64,000 nucleotides of DNA from positions 512,501-576,500 of the forward strand of contig JBBMNZ010000056.1 of the NCBI GenBank assembly GCA_037954325.1, given 5' to 3'. How positions within the stretch are numbered: position 1 is the first letter of the stretch; every line of letters starts with the position of its first letter. Positions 1-8,808 of this stretch are shown piece by piece. Position numbers and translations under genes: made by a program. This DNA is from Fistularia commersonii. Its lineage: Eukaryota > Chordata > Actinopteri > Syngnathiformes > Fistulariidae. The notes under the pieces are model-generated. The model was not told the origin of the DNA, did not search any database, and saw nothing but the letters and a program-made list of their open reading frames with translations.

Positions 1-22
1 TAGGAGTACCAGGGCCGGGGAG

Positions 23-65
23 GGCTTTCCCCTGGTACTCCATGTAGGAGTACCAGGGGAAAGCC
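23..65. repeat. Perfect 19-bp inverted repeat with 5-nt loop
   Basis: Arms 23-41 and 47-65 are exact reverse complements around the loop ATGTA. The arms carry the 'ccctggtactcc' word that recurs throughout the composite minisatellite further right. It looks like two satellite units joined head to head; a role as a processed hairpin is not shown. Confidence 0.85.
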
Positions 66-178
66 TGTACAACAAGTCCCTACACACTTCGAACACGGCT
101 GTTATCACCCTGTTCCTGCATTACAATCACACCCATTTGCTTTTGATCTCAGTGTCTGCCACCGTACGGAAAAAGCGG
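66..178 (+). repeat. Diverged copy of the MAASDC repeat segment
   Basis: The stretch around 90-125 (ctgttatcaccctgttcctg) aligns with the middle of the MAASDC segment found many times later (for example 20219-20240). It is clearly diverged and has no long ORF. This shows that the MAASDC sequence exists here outside the 21.5-kb macro-repeat, as an older copy. Confidence 0.55.
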
Positions 179-205
179 GGGGGGGGGGGACACACACACA
201 CACAT
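179..205. repeat. Poly-G tract followed by (CA)n
   Basis: A run of about 12 G at 179-191 is followed directly by a short CA repeat. Such G/CA junctions recur at block boundaries across the window. Confidence 0.8.
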
Positions 206-548
206 AAGGGCATTCGTTCTGTATGGAATCAGAAATTAATAGTGTTAACGCTTTGCCAGAAATTCATAATGCTCGACAAAAAAAATGAAAATTCAAGGGA
301 AATCATTAAATAATTAGGTGGAGAAAATAAAATTAAAAACGAAAAAAAAAATTGCAAGGGGAATATAACATGTAATTAAGTTGGCCGTTCACAAGGAATC
401 TCAGACATCAAACTGTATATTTTTTGGTTTTTGGATTTTTCCATAAGTTTTAAGGATTTTTTTTTATAATTCAAAATCGTTTATGAAGAAATTAAAATTT
501 GGGGAACAGTTTTGCGTTCTGTTTTTGTGAATGAAGAACTTGGCCAGG
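206..548. repeat. AT-rich dispersed repeat (E repeat), first copy
   Basis: AT-rich sequence with oligo-A and oligo-T runs and no coding signal. It recurs at 1101-1440 (diverged), partly at 1550-1632, and at about 28370-28600 and 49872-50085, with shared words such as 'taatagtgttaacg' and 'tcacaaggaatctcag'. The family is unidentified. Confidence 0.7.
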
Positions 549-740
549 CCAGTAGATCTGCGTGTTACCGGCTGGGTCTTTTACGGAGGAATAATATGTG
601 TGACACGTCTCTTGCTTTGCAGAACTGGAGGAAGTTAAGTTTATTTTCAAGCAAATAAAAACACAACGGACAGACCAGAAGTTGGGACTGGCCCTTCAAA
701 ATAAAACGAAAATAACTGAGAGCATATTTCTCAGATAACA
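549..740 (-). mobile_element. Solo LTR remnant, copia family D
   Basis: The reverse strand begins TGTTATCTGAGAAATATGC at 740 and follows the complete family D LTR at 26444-26665 for most of its length. It lacks the last part of that LTR. No internal copia sequence is attached, so this is a solo or truncated LTR. Confidence 0.75.
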
Positions 741-1100
741 ACATCGATGTCCGGAGAAGGTGCAGCTTTGCCGCTCCGCGGGGTCCTGTAGACCCCCCCC
801 CCCCCTTCATACACACATGCAATACGCCTCGAAACGCATCGCTCGCACTGACGCGGGGAATCCTTTACCAAGCTTCCACAACAACGGCGAGAATCTCGTC
901 GCTTCGGCCGCCGTTAGGAGGAAGGGGGGGGGGGGGCATTAAGGGGGAGAGAGAGAGAGAGAGACATGGAGATTTTCTCAGCCTCTCATTCTTTTTTTTT
1001 TTTTTTTTTTTTAATTGAACATTAATAGTACACACAAATATACAAATGTACAAATAAACGTGGCACGGTAGAACTGAATGTCAATGAAACAACCAGGGAT
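741..1100. repeat. R repeat, poly-C/poly-G and T-tract block
   Basis: It holds a copy of the R repeat (atcgatgtccggagaaggtgc...), a C run near 788-801, a CpG-rich core (gacgcggggaatcc), a G run near 925-936, (GA)n, a T run at 991-1011 and a conserved tail. The same block order appears inverted at 13143-13616 and direct at about 27960-28370. No protein is supported; the short ORFs here are low-complexity shadows. Confidence 0.7.
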
Positions 1101-1632
1101 GAGGAAGAAAAGGACATAAGGACAAGTTAATAGTGTTAACGGTTTGTGAGAAATTTATAATGCTTGACCAAAAAAGAAATTAAAAGGAAATAATTAAATA
1201 AATAGATGGACAAATTAAATTAAAAACGAAAAAAAAAAATTGCAAGGGGAATAAACCATGTTATTTGGTCTGCGGTTTACAAGGAATTTCAGACATCAAA
1301 CTGTATGTTTTTTGGTTTTTGGATTTTTCCATAAGTTTTCAGGATTTTTTTTTTTTTTTAATTATTCAAAATCGTTTATGAAGAAATTAAAATTTGGGGA
1401 ACATAGCTGCATTCTGTTTTTGTGAACGAAGAACTTGGCCAGGCCAGGAGATCTGTGAGTTACCCCTCAATACCGGCTGGGTCTTTTACGGAGGAATAAT
1501 ATGTGTGGCACGTCTCTTGCTTTGCAGAACTGGAAGAAGTTAAGTTTATTATGCTAGACAAAAAAAGACATTGAAAGGAAATAATTAAATAAATAGATAG
1601 ACAAATGAAATTAAAAACGAAAAAAAAAAATA
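1101..1632. repeat. Second E repeat with partial family D LTR
   Basis: An E repeat copy (about 1120-1435) joins a partial family D LTR (about 1437-1550, minus), which then breaks into a third short E segment (1550-1632). With 206-740 it forms a diverged tandem duplication of E plus LTR. Confidence 0.65.
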
Positions 1633-2079
1633 GGAGAAACATTACTTCCGCTCCTCCAATCCTCTGTTTCTCAGCTCCACCGCTCCTCCGCTATTGGCCC
1701 TGGTACCCCCGATCCTCCGAACTCAGGCGAATTGCGTGACGTGCTTCTGCTATTCTCCGCTCGTCCGCTTTTCCGCTTTGGGGCTTGGAACCCCTGAACC
1801 GCTGGACATAAGCGAATCACGGGCAGGATTTCTGCCCTCCTCCGCTCCTCCACTCATCCGGTACAGGCCCTGGTACTCCATGTCCGCGACCCCCTCCACC
1901 TTAACAAACTGTCACAAACACACACACACACACATATACACACGCACACAAACACACTTACACACACCTTAACTCATCATAGCTGTGCTAATAGCATTAG
2001 CCAAAACACATCCACAAGCACACAAACATGATCTCATCCACTCATTCACATGTGTGTGCCCAGAGGTCCGGGAGCTCCA
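1633..2079. repeat. Composite satellite unit, left half split by copia A
   Basis: The unit starts 'gagaaacatta', continues through a pyrimidine-rich CTCCGC section and 'gccctggtactccatgtccgcgac', then a CA-rich tract near 1915-1965 and the 'catcatagctgtgctaatagcattagcc' segment. It ends in ctcca, where copia A is inserted. The unit resumes at 6359. Confidence 0.8.
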
Positions 2080-2246
2080 TGTTGTAAATGGGCGGTACTT
2101 TTACCTACTACGCTACTGCTACTGGCGCTACTGCTATATCAGTGTGTTACGTCTGTGTGTTTTTGCGTCTTAACAAAGGAAGAAGAACGTTCCGTGTTTT
2201 TTTCTTTCATGCTGCCTGCAATAAAGTTTGTTCTTAAAATACAATA
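2080..2246 (+). repeat. Copia A 5' LTR
   Basis: A 167-bp LTR, TGTTGTAAATGGG to ACAATA, with a polyadenylation signal AATAAA at 2220-2225. It carries an extra 11 bp (ctactgctactggcgctac region) compared with the 3' LTR. Confidence 0.93.
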
Positions 2247-2260
2247 GGTTATGGGCCCAG
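2247..2260 (+). promoter_or_regulatory. Copia A primer binding site (initiator tRNA-Met half)
   Basis: GGTTATGGGCCCAG directly follows the 5' LTR. It is the exact complement of the anticodon stem-loop segment CTGGGCCCATAACC of vertebrate initiator tRNA-Met. As in Drosophila copia, priming from this internal site would need a cleaved tRNA half. Confidence 0.92.
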
Positions 2261-2327
2261 AGTGTCTCTAAAAGGCTGGATTACACTGAATATTGTGTGA
2301 TAGTGAACAGTATTGTGGGAACTCACA

Positions 2328-5300
2328 ATGGAGGACAAGCTGTTTATCGACAAGCTGAGCGGACCGGAGAATTGGGCAACGTGGAAGTTTCAAATGGAAC
2401 ATCTGCTAAAGGCTAAAGGACTGTGGCGAATGCTAACAGAGGAAGACACATTAGCCCCAGATGCTAACGCAGCAGCACAGGGTGAGTTCACGAAACAGAG
2501 AGAGAAAGCGTTCTCTGTGTTAGTGCTCAATGTAAGTTCATCCCTGTTGTACCTGATTACAAACTGTAAGACTCCCAAAGAAGTGTGGACTACACTGAAA
2601 GATATTTTTGAAAGAGACACGCTGGCAAATAAACTATTTCTGAAGAAGAAATATTTCAGGTGCGAAATGAAGGAAGGAGATGGTTTGACTGAGCACCTCA
2701 AACAAATGAAAGAACTGACTGACCAGTTATCAGCAATAGGAGCTGTAATTGAAGAGGAAGACCAAATTGTAACATTGTTGGGAAGTTTACCACCAAGTTA
2801 CGCTACAGTTGTCACTGCACTGGAAACAAAGATTAACCCTAACCCTAACCCAAGCAAGAAAAACAAATCAAAAAAGAAAATCCACAAAGCTAAAAATGTG
2901 GTGTGTGAGGATGAGGATGGTTCATCTGAAAGTGCCTTTGTAGCTAGAAGGGAAAGCTCAGAAAAACCACATCAGTTTGAGTGGTTAATTGATTCTGGAG
3001 CATCAAAGCACATGACATGCGAGCAAGGAATTCTTAAGGAATACCAGCAGTTCTCAAAAGAACAGTCAGTGAAGCTCGGTGACGGCAGGGTGGTTGATGC
3101 CCTGGGAATTGGAAATGTCAACATGACAATGACCTTCAAGTCAAGCAAGGTAAAAAATGCTACGATGTATGATGTGCTGTATGTTCCAAAACTTTCTGGG
3201 AATTTATTCTCAGTGGGAGCTGCCACCAAAAAGGGAACTACGGTTCAGTTTAAGAGGTCCTGCTGCTACATTCGTGGAAAAGATGGAACTCTTAAAGGAA
3301 TGGGAACACGAAGAGCTGATGGACTATATCAGCTAGATGTGAAAGGAAATGAATCAGTCACTCACAGTGCATCAGTAGCTGCTATCTTGTGGCACCGGCG
3401 CCTCGGTCACACTACCAAGCTGAAGGAACTAAAAGGTCTGGTGAACGGAGTGGACTTCTCTGCAGACAAAGAAGTACCCTTCTGTGAAGGATGTGTGGAG
3501 GGCAAGCTGGCTAAAAAGCCATTCAAGTCGATTGGAGAAATACGTTCCGAGCGCAAGATGCAGTTAATTCATCGTGATGTCTGTGGTCCCATGCAAACTG
3601 AATCTATAAGTGGATCCAAATATTTTGTGACTTTCACAGACGATTACTCAAGATGCTCCAAGGTATACTTCATGAAACAGAAGAATGAAGTGCTGTGTAA
3701 ATTCAAGGAATTTGAGAAGACATTCACAAATGAGTGTGGACTAAGCATCCAGAGGCTGAGAACAGACAATGGTGGTGAGTACACCTCAAGGGAGTTTCAA
3801 GAATATTTGAAGGTTCAAGGCATCCACCATGAAATGACTGGACCTCACTCACCACAGCAAAACGGAGTTGCTGAAAGAAAAAATAGAACACTCGTTGAAG
3901 CAGCAAGGAGCATGTTGTCTCATGCTAAGTTACCAAAGATGTTCTGGGCAGAGGCTGTTGCCACAGCAGCTTACATACAGAACAGGCTGCCTACTTCTGT
4001 CCCGAAGGGAGAGACACCGTACCAGAGATGGTGTGGGAAAAAACCTAATGTGGGTCACATGAAGGTGTTTGGCTGTATTGCCTATGCACTTGTCCCAGAT
4101 GAAGAGAGAAAGAAGCTGGACAAAAAGACTGTGAAGCCGCGCTTCGTGGGATATGCAAACAATGCCAGAGGCTATCGCCTGTACGATGAAGAGAAGAGGA
4201 GGATTCTGATCCGTCGAGATGTCGTCTTTGATGAATCCAACTTTAACTTGAAGCAGGAACCGAAAGTACACTGCACAGACACCGAGATAACTATGAAAAT
4301 AGATGAGAGTGAAACAAAACATGACGAAGTCACTGTTGAGAGCACTGTCAGAAAAAATGACAGAATCAGAAAGCCTCCAATAAGATTTGGATATGATGAG
4401 TTTGCTGATGTAGTGACTGTTGATCATTATGCAAACATGTGTTGCGTGACAGAGCCACTCTCACTAAAAGAGGCAATGGAGAGTCCTCATGCAAAAGACT
4501 GGCAGGAGGCAGCTGACTTGGAATATGAGTCACTGCTGGAAAACGAGACATGGGACTTAGTCGACTTGCCAAGAGACAGAAAGGCAGTAGGATCCAGATG
4601 GGTGTTCAAAGTCAAGCATCGCAGTGATGGAAGAGTGGAACGATACAAGTGTAGACTCGTTGCACAGGGCTACACACAGTTGTATGGCGCTGACTATGAT
4701 GAAACGTTTTCACCAGTGGTACGATTTAGCTCTATTCGTACATTACTGTCCTTTGCTGTTCAAAAGGGTCTACATGTCCACCAGATGGATGTTGTAACTG
4801 CATTCCTCAATGGACACCTGGAAGAAGAAATATACATGGAGCAACCTGAGGGCTTCATCAAAACAGGGCAGGAACATCTGGTATGCAAACTAAAAAAATC
4901 AATCTATGGACTGAGACAGTCTCCTCGCTGTTGGAACAAGGCTTTTACGGAGTTCATGATGGAAATTGGATTCAAACAGAGCACATCAGACCCCTGCGTG
5001 TTTGTGAGATCAAGACAAGAGCTTGAAATACTAGCAGTTTACGCGGATGATTTGATCCTGATTACAGAGTCCACTGAGAGCATGGACGAGCTCAAAGCAG
5101 CTCTCAAGGAGTGCTACAAGATGAAAGACATGGGTGAGCTGTCCTACATCCCAGGCATCTCTGTCATCCAAGATAAAGAAAAGAATCGTATCATTCTTCA
5201 GCAGAAGCATTACATTGAAGCCATACTTCGGAAGTATGGAATGGATAATGCAAATCCTGTGGCAACTCCTGCAGATGCCAACGTCAGGCTAAAAAGGAGT

Positions 5301-5993
5301 GATGGTGTCAGTATGTCAGTGCACCAGCATACCTATCAGTCAATGGTTGGAAGTCTGCTGTATGCTGCCATGGCGACAAGACCGGACATAGCTCAAGCTG
5401 TGAGTGCTGTGTCGAAGTTCAATGCAAATCCAGATGCTTCACATCTGACTGCTGTAAAGAGGATACTTCGATACTTGAAAGGGACATTAAATCTTGCTCT
5501 GAAATATGAGAGGTCAGACTCCGGAGCTTTAATCGGATACTCGGATGCTGACCGGGCTGGAGATCAAGATGATCGCCGGTCAACAACAGGCGACATCTTC
5601 CTTCTGAGTGGAGGAGCAGTAAGCTGGCTCAGCAAGAAACAATCAACAGTAGCACTTTCAACAGCAGAAGCTGAATACATCTCACTCAGTCAAGCAGCTC
5701 AAGAAGGAATCTGGCTGAAACGACTGCTGTGTGATCTCGGTGTAGAGTCTGTGTCCACAGTGATCCTTGAAGATAACCAAGGAGCCATCGCAATTGCAAA
5801 GAATCCTGTAAATCACTCCAGGACCAAACACATAGACATTCGCTACCACTATATCCGTGAATGTGTGCAGAATGGACAAATTGAACTGCAATATTGTCCA
5901 ACAAATGATATGAAAGCGGATATCTTTACCAAGCCACTCGGTAGACAGAGATTTGAATATCTCAGGGGCGAGATCGGACTCTTTTTTGTTTAA
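2328..5993 (+). CDS. Copia A Gag-Pol polyprotein, intact frame
   Basis: A single 1221-aa polyprotein from ATG at 2328; an in-frame TTG lies 15 bases upstream, but the ATG is the plausible start. Order: UBN2-type Gag (about residues 1-175); aspartic protease with DSGAS at residue 222; integrase zinc finger H356, H361, C386, C389; integrase triad D417, D480, E516 (35 residues between the last two); reverse transcriptase with YADD at 905-908; RNase H with the STAEAEY motif near the C-terminus. The Gag CCHC zinc knuckle is missing: where it is expected (about residues 170-195) there is an INPNPNPSKKNK stretch encoded by telomere-like CCCTAA repeats. RNase H also has R where W is usual (SDADRAGD). 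The frame is otherwise unbroken, so the copy could be active if the missing knuckle is tolerated or supplied in trans; that is inference. Confidence 0.95.
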   Translation: MEDKLFIDKLSGPENWATWKFQMEHLLKAKGLWRMLTEEDTLAPDANAAAQGEFTKQREKAFSVLVLNVSSSLLYLITNCKTPKEVWTTLKDIFERDTLANKLFLKKKYFRCEMKEGDGLTEHLKQMKELTDQLSAIGAVIEEEDQIVTLLGSLPPSYATVVTALETKINPNPNPSKKNKSKKKIHKAKNVVCEDEDGSSESAFVARRESSEKPHQFEWLIDSGASKHMTCEQGILKEYQQFSKEQSVKLGDGRVVDALGIGNVNMTMTFKSSKVKNATMYDVLYVPKLSGNLFSVGAATKKGTTVQFKRSCCYIRGKDGTLKGMGTRRADGLYQLDVKGNESVTHSASVAAILWHRRLGHTTKLKELKGLVNGVDFSADKEVPFCEGCVEGKLAKKPFKSIGEIRSERKMQLIHRDVCGPMQTESISGSKYFVTFTDDYSRCSKVYFMKQKNEVLCKFKEFEKTFTNECGLSIQRLRTDNGGEYTSREFQEYLKVQGIHHEMTGPHSPQQNGVAERKNRTLVEAARSMLSHAKLPKMFWAEAVATAAYIQNRLPTSVPKGETPYQRWCGKKPNVGHMKVFGCIAYALVPDEERKKLDKKTVKPRFVGYANNARGYRLYDEEKRRILIRRDVVFDESNFNLKQEPKVHCTDTEITMKIDESETKHDEVTVESTVRKNDRIRKPPIRFGYDEFADVVTVDHYANMCCVTEPLSLKEAMESPHAKDWQEAADLEYESLLENETWDLVDLPRDRKAVGSRWVFKVKHRSDGRVERYKCRLVAQGYTQLYGADYDETFSPVVRFSSIRTLLSFAVQKGLHVHQMDVVTAFLNGHLEEEIYMEQPEGFIKTGQEHLVCKLKKSIYGLRQSPRCWNKAFTEFMMEIGFKQSTSDPCVFVRSRQELEILAVYADDLILITESTESMDELKAALKECYKMKDMGELSYIPGISVIQDKEKNRIILQQKHYIEAILRKYGMDNANPVATPADANVRLKRSDGVSMSVHQHTYQSMVGSLLYAAMATRPDIAQAVSAVSKFNANPDASHLTAVKRILRYLKGTLNLALKYERSDSGALIGYSDADRAGDQDDRRSTTGDIFLLSGGAVSWLSKKQSTVALSTAEAEYISLSQAAQEGIWLKRLLCDLGVESVSTVILEDNQGAIAIAKNPVNHSRTKHIDIRYHYIRECVQNGQIELQYCPTNDMKADIFTKPLGRQRFEYLRGEIGLFFV
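2835..2851 (+). repeat. Telomere-like (AACCCT)n inside copia A gag
   Basis: Nearly three AACCCT repeats lie in frame and encode the NPNPNP stretch. They sit exactly where the Gag zinc knuckle should be, so a deletion-repair event may have replaced that domain. Confidence 0.8.
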
Positions 5994-6189
5994 AAATGCT
6001 TGACAGGTGTACGAAGAACGCTGCCGAGTCAAAGCGATTTCTAAAAAATGTGAAAAAGAGTTCCAGTATAACCAATGTGATAGGAATACTGTCTTAAAAA
6101 TGGGGTGTTAAACAAGTTTACAGTTTTTGTTGTCGTGGAAGAACACAGCTTTGAAATATTATTTTCTCAGGACTTGGTGCTATTGGTAA

Positions 6190-6202
6190 AAGTAAGTGGG
6201 AG
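6190..6202 (+). promoter_or_regulatory. Copia A polypurine tract
   Basis: A purine-rich stretch (aagtaagtgggag) lies immediately before the 3' LTR, at the expected place for plus-strand priming. Confidence 0.75.
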
Positions 6203-6358
6203 TGTTGTAAATGGGCGGTACTTTTACCTATAGGTGGCGCTACTGCTATATCAGTGTGTGACGTCTGCGTGTTTTTGCGTCTTAACAAAGGAAGAAGAAC
6301 GTTCCGTGTTTTTTTCTTTCATGCTGCCTGCAATAAAGTTCGTTCTTAAAATACAATA
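6203..6358 (+). repeat. Copia A 3' LTR
   Basis: A 156-bp LTR, TGTTGTAAATGGG to ACAATA, with AATAAA at 6342-6347. It is followed by the ctcca target duplication. Confidence 0.93.
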
Positions 6359-7207
6359 CTCCAGTCATACGTCCGGGGAATCCATGTCCGCAGAAGGCTC
6401 CCATTGGCCGGTCTAAGGGGTCCTGCTGCCTCAAAGATTCCCCGCCTTTGAAAAGAGAAACATTACCTCCGCTTCTCAGCTCAACCGCTCCTCCGCCATG
6501 CGCCCTGGTACTCCCGATCCTCGGAGCTCAGGCGACTTGCGTGACGTTCTTCTGCTCTCCTCCCCTCCTCCGCTTCCCCGCTCCTCCCCTCCTCCGCTAT
6601 TGGCCCTGGTACTCCCGCCCTGGAAGCCCGAACCGCTGGACATATGCGAATCACGGTCCGGGCTTCCGCCCTCCTCTGCTCTTCCGCTCCTCCGCTCCTC
6701 CCCTCCTCCGCTATTGGCCCTGGTACTCCCGATCCTGCGAACTCGGGCGAATTGTGTGACGTCCTTCTGCTCTCCTCCCCTCCTTCGCTTCTCCGCTCCT
6801 CCGCTTTTCCGCTTTGGGCCCTGGAACCCCGAAACGCTGGACATAAGCGAATCACGGTCCAGGCTTCTGCCCTCCTCCGCTTCTCAAGTCCTCCGCTCCT
6901 CCGTATTTGGCCCTGGTAATCCCGATCCTCCGAACTCAGGCGAATTTCGTGACGTGCTTCTGCTCTCCTCCGCTCCTACGCTTTACCGCTTTGGACCCCA
7001 GAACCCCCAAACCGCTGGACATAAGCGAATCACGATCCGGGCTTCTTCCCTCCTCCGCTCCTCCGCTTTGGGCCCTGGAACCCTCAAACCGCTGGACATA
7101 AGCGGATCACGGGCAGGGCTTCTGCCCTCCTCCGCTCCACAACTCATCCGGTACAGGCCCTGGTACTCCATGTCCGCGACCCCCTCCACCTAAACAAGCT
7201 GTCACGC

Positions 7208-7266
<59 letters not shown>

Positions 7267-7485
7267 AACACGCACACTCACAGACTTTAACTCATCATAG
7301 CTGTGCTAATAGCATTAGCACATCCACAAGCACACAAACATTATCTCATCCACTCATTCACATGTGTTTGCCCTGAGGTCCGGGAACTCCAGTCATACGT
7401 CCGGGGGATCCATGTCCGGGGAAGGCTCCCATTGGCCGGTCTAAGGGGTCCTGCTGCCTCAAATCTTCCCCGCCTTTGAAAAGAG
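6359..7485. repeat. Composite satellite: end of unit 1 and unit 2 with inner minisatellite
   Basis: 6359-6445 completes the unit interrupted by copia A, including an R repeat (gtccggggaatccatgtccg). Unit 2 (6446-7485) has at 6490-7140 an inner tandem array with a period of very roughly 130-140 bp, alternating 'gccctggtactcccgatcct' with 'ccgctggacataagcgaatcacgg' and CTCCGC-rich spacers. A CA tract follows at 7201-7265, then the 'catcatagctgtgctaatag' segment and another R repeat. The long proline/serine-rich ORFs on both strands arise from this composition and are not supported as genes. Confidence 0.85.
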
Positions 7486-7790
7486 AAACATAACGTCCGC
7501 TCCTCCAATCCTCCGCTTCTCAGCTCCTCTGCTCCTCCGCTATGGGCCCTGGTACTCCCGATCCTCCGAGCTCAGGCGAATTGCGTGACGTGCTTCTGCT
7601 CTCCCCCCCTCCTCCGCTTCTCCGTCCCTCCGCTTTACTGCTTTTGGCCCTGGAACCCCCGAACCGCTGGACATAAGCGAATCACGGTCCAGGCTTCTGC
7701 CCTCCTCCGCTCCTCAGCTCATCCGGTACAGTGCCTGGTACTCCATGTCCGCGACCCCCTCCACCTAAACAAACTGTCACGCACACATTC

Positions 7791-7839
<49 letters not shown>

Positions 7840-7842
7840 TTC

Positions 7843-7882
<40 letters not shown>

Positions 7883-8212
7883 GAACTCATCATAGCTGTG
7901 CTAATAGCATTGGCCAAAACGTATCCACAACCAAACAAACATTAGCTCATCCACTCATTCACATATGTGTGTGCCTAGAGGTGCGGGAGCTCCAGTCATA
8001 CGTCCGGGTGATCTATGTCCGGAGAAGGCTCACATTGGCCGGTCTAAGGGGTTCTTCTGCCCCCAAGCTTCCCCGCCTCTGAGAGGAGAAACATTACCTC
8101 CGCTCCTCCGCTTCTCAGCTCATCCGCTCGAGGCCCCGGTACTCCCTGTCCGCGACCCCCCCCCACCTAAACAAATTCACACTCACACACACGCACACAC
8201 ACACACACACAG

Positions 8213-8246
<34 letters not shown>

Positions 8247-8302
8247 CTTAACTCATCATAGCTGTGCTAATAGCATTAGCCGAAACGCATCCACAACCAA
8301 AC
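7486..8302. repeat. Composite satellite units 3 and 4 (unit 4 cut by copia B)
   Basis: Unit 3 (7486-8087) and unit 4 (8088-8302) repeat the same order: CTCCGC section, 'tactccctgtccgcgac', (CA)n at about 7797-7880 and 8175-8250, 'catcatagctgtgctaatagcatt', then R. Unit 4 ends abruptly at the copia B LTR. 7910-8260 matches 29166-29530 nearly exactly, so the macro-duplication breakpoint lies within this satellite. Confidence 0.85.
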
Positions 8303-8658
8303 TGTTGCGTTTAAGTTCGCAGCTTCTTCGTTTTCCATGTTTCGGAAGGAATTCACAAGTTTGCCTTGTTTGAATCGTCTTTTATTTTCTTCTTCACAGC
8401 TCCGGGAATCAACATCGGTTAGCCATGGGACATGTACAGTACAGAGTGAGGGAAAAATTCCCGCCAGCACCGCTATACCAAAAAAAAAACACTGACGTAG
8501 AAGTTAACGTCAAGTTAGCTGAACAGTCGCGAAAAACTAAAACAAGTCCCAAACCTTGTCATAAAGTGCCATGCATTTCCTGAGAGTAGATACAAATACA
8601 ACATATGTATACTAGAATGTAAACTCAAATAAAACTAATGAGATCACCTATCTCAACA
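8303..8658 (-). repeat. Copia B 3' LTR, copy 1
   Basis: 356 bp, the partner of 12787-13142. The apparent 64-aa ORF inside it only repeats the LTR-encoded start of gag and is not a separate gene. Confidence 0.93.
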
Positions 8659-8670
8659 CCCCCTCTTGAT
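8659..8670 (-). promoter_or_regulatory. Copia B polypurine tract, copy 1
   Basis: The minus strand reads AAGAGGGGG directly before the 3' LTR, a typical plus-strand primer. Confidence 0.85.
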
Positions 8671-8808
8671 CTCAACATCCAAAAAAAAACTTTGGACATT
8701 TTAATTTCCAAAGAACCACTTTTTGAATTTTTCTATTTTTACCTTTGTCATGAGTTTTGTCGAGATGTCTGCCAACATGTCCTCTGATGGACAATAGATA
8801 AGATTTAT

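Larger units (their letters stand above)
2080..6358 (+). mobile_element. Complete Ty1/copia retrotransposon, family A
   Basis: A full-length element bounded by LTRs that start TGTTG and end ACAATA, flanked by a perfect 5-bp target duplication ctcca at 2075-2079 and 6359-6363. Primer site, single long Gag-Pol ORF and purine tract are all in place. The two LTRs differ by an 11-bp length change and a few substitutions, which suggests a fairly recent insertion. It sits in the composite satellite. The domain order (integrase before reverse transcriptase) is the Pseudoviridae/copia order. Confidence 0.95.

Noticed and set aside
2835..2851. Interstitial telomere or chromosome-fusion scar
   Set aside because: Fewer than three repeat units, in frame inside an element; too short to indicate a fusion.
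6476..7193. Long proline/serine/arginine-rich ORFs on both strands (up to 231 codons)
   Set aside because: They follow the CTCCGC minisatellite composition, are open on several frames at once, and have no domain.
7200..8250. Possible CRISPR array or tRNA cluster in the short-period repeats
   Set aside because: There is no repeat-spacer structure with unique spacers and no cloverleaf; it is a eukaryotic satellite with CA repeats.
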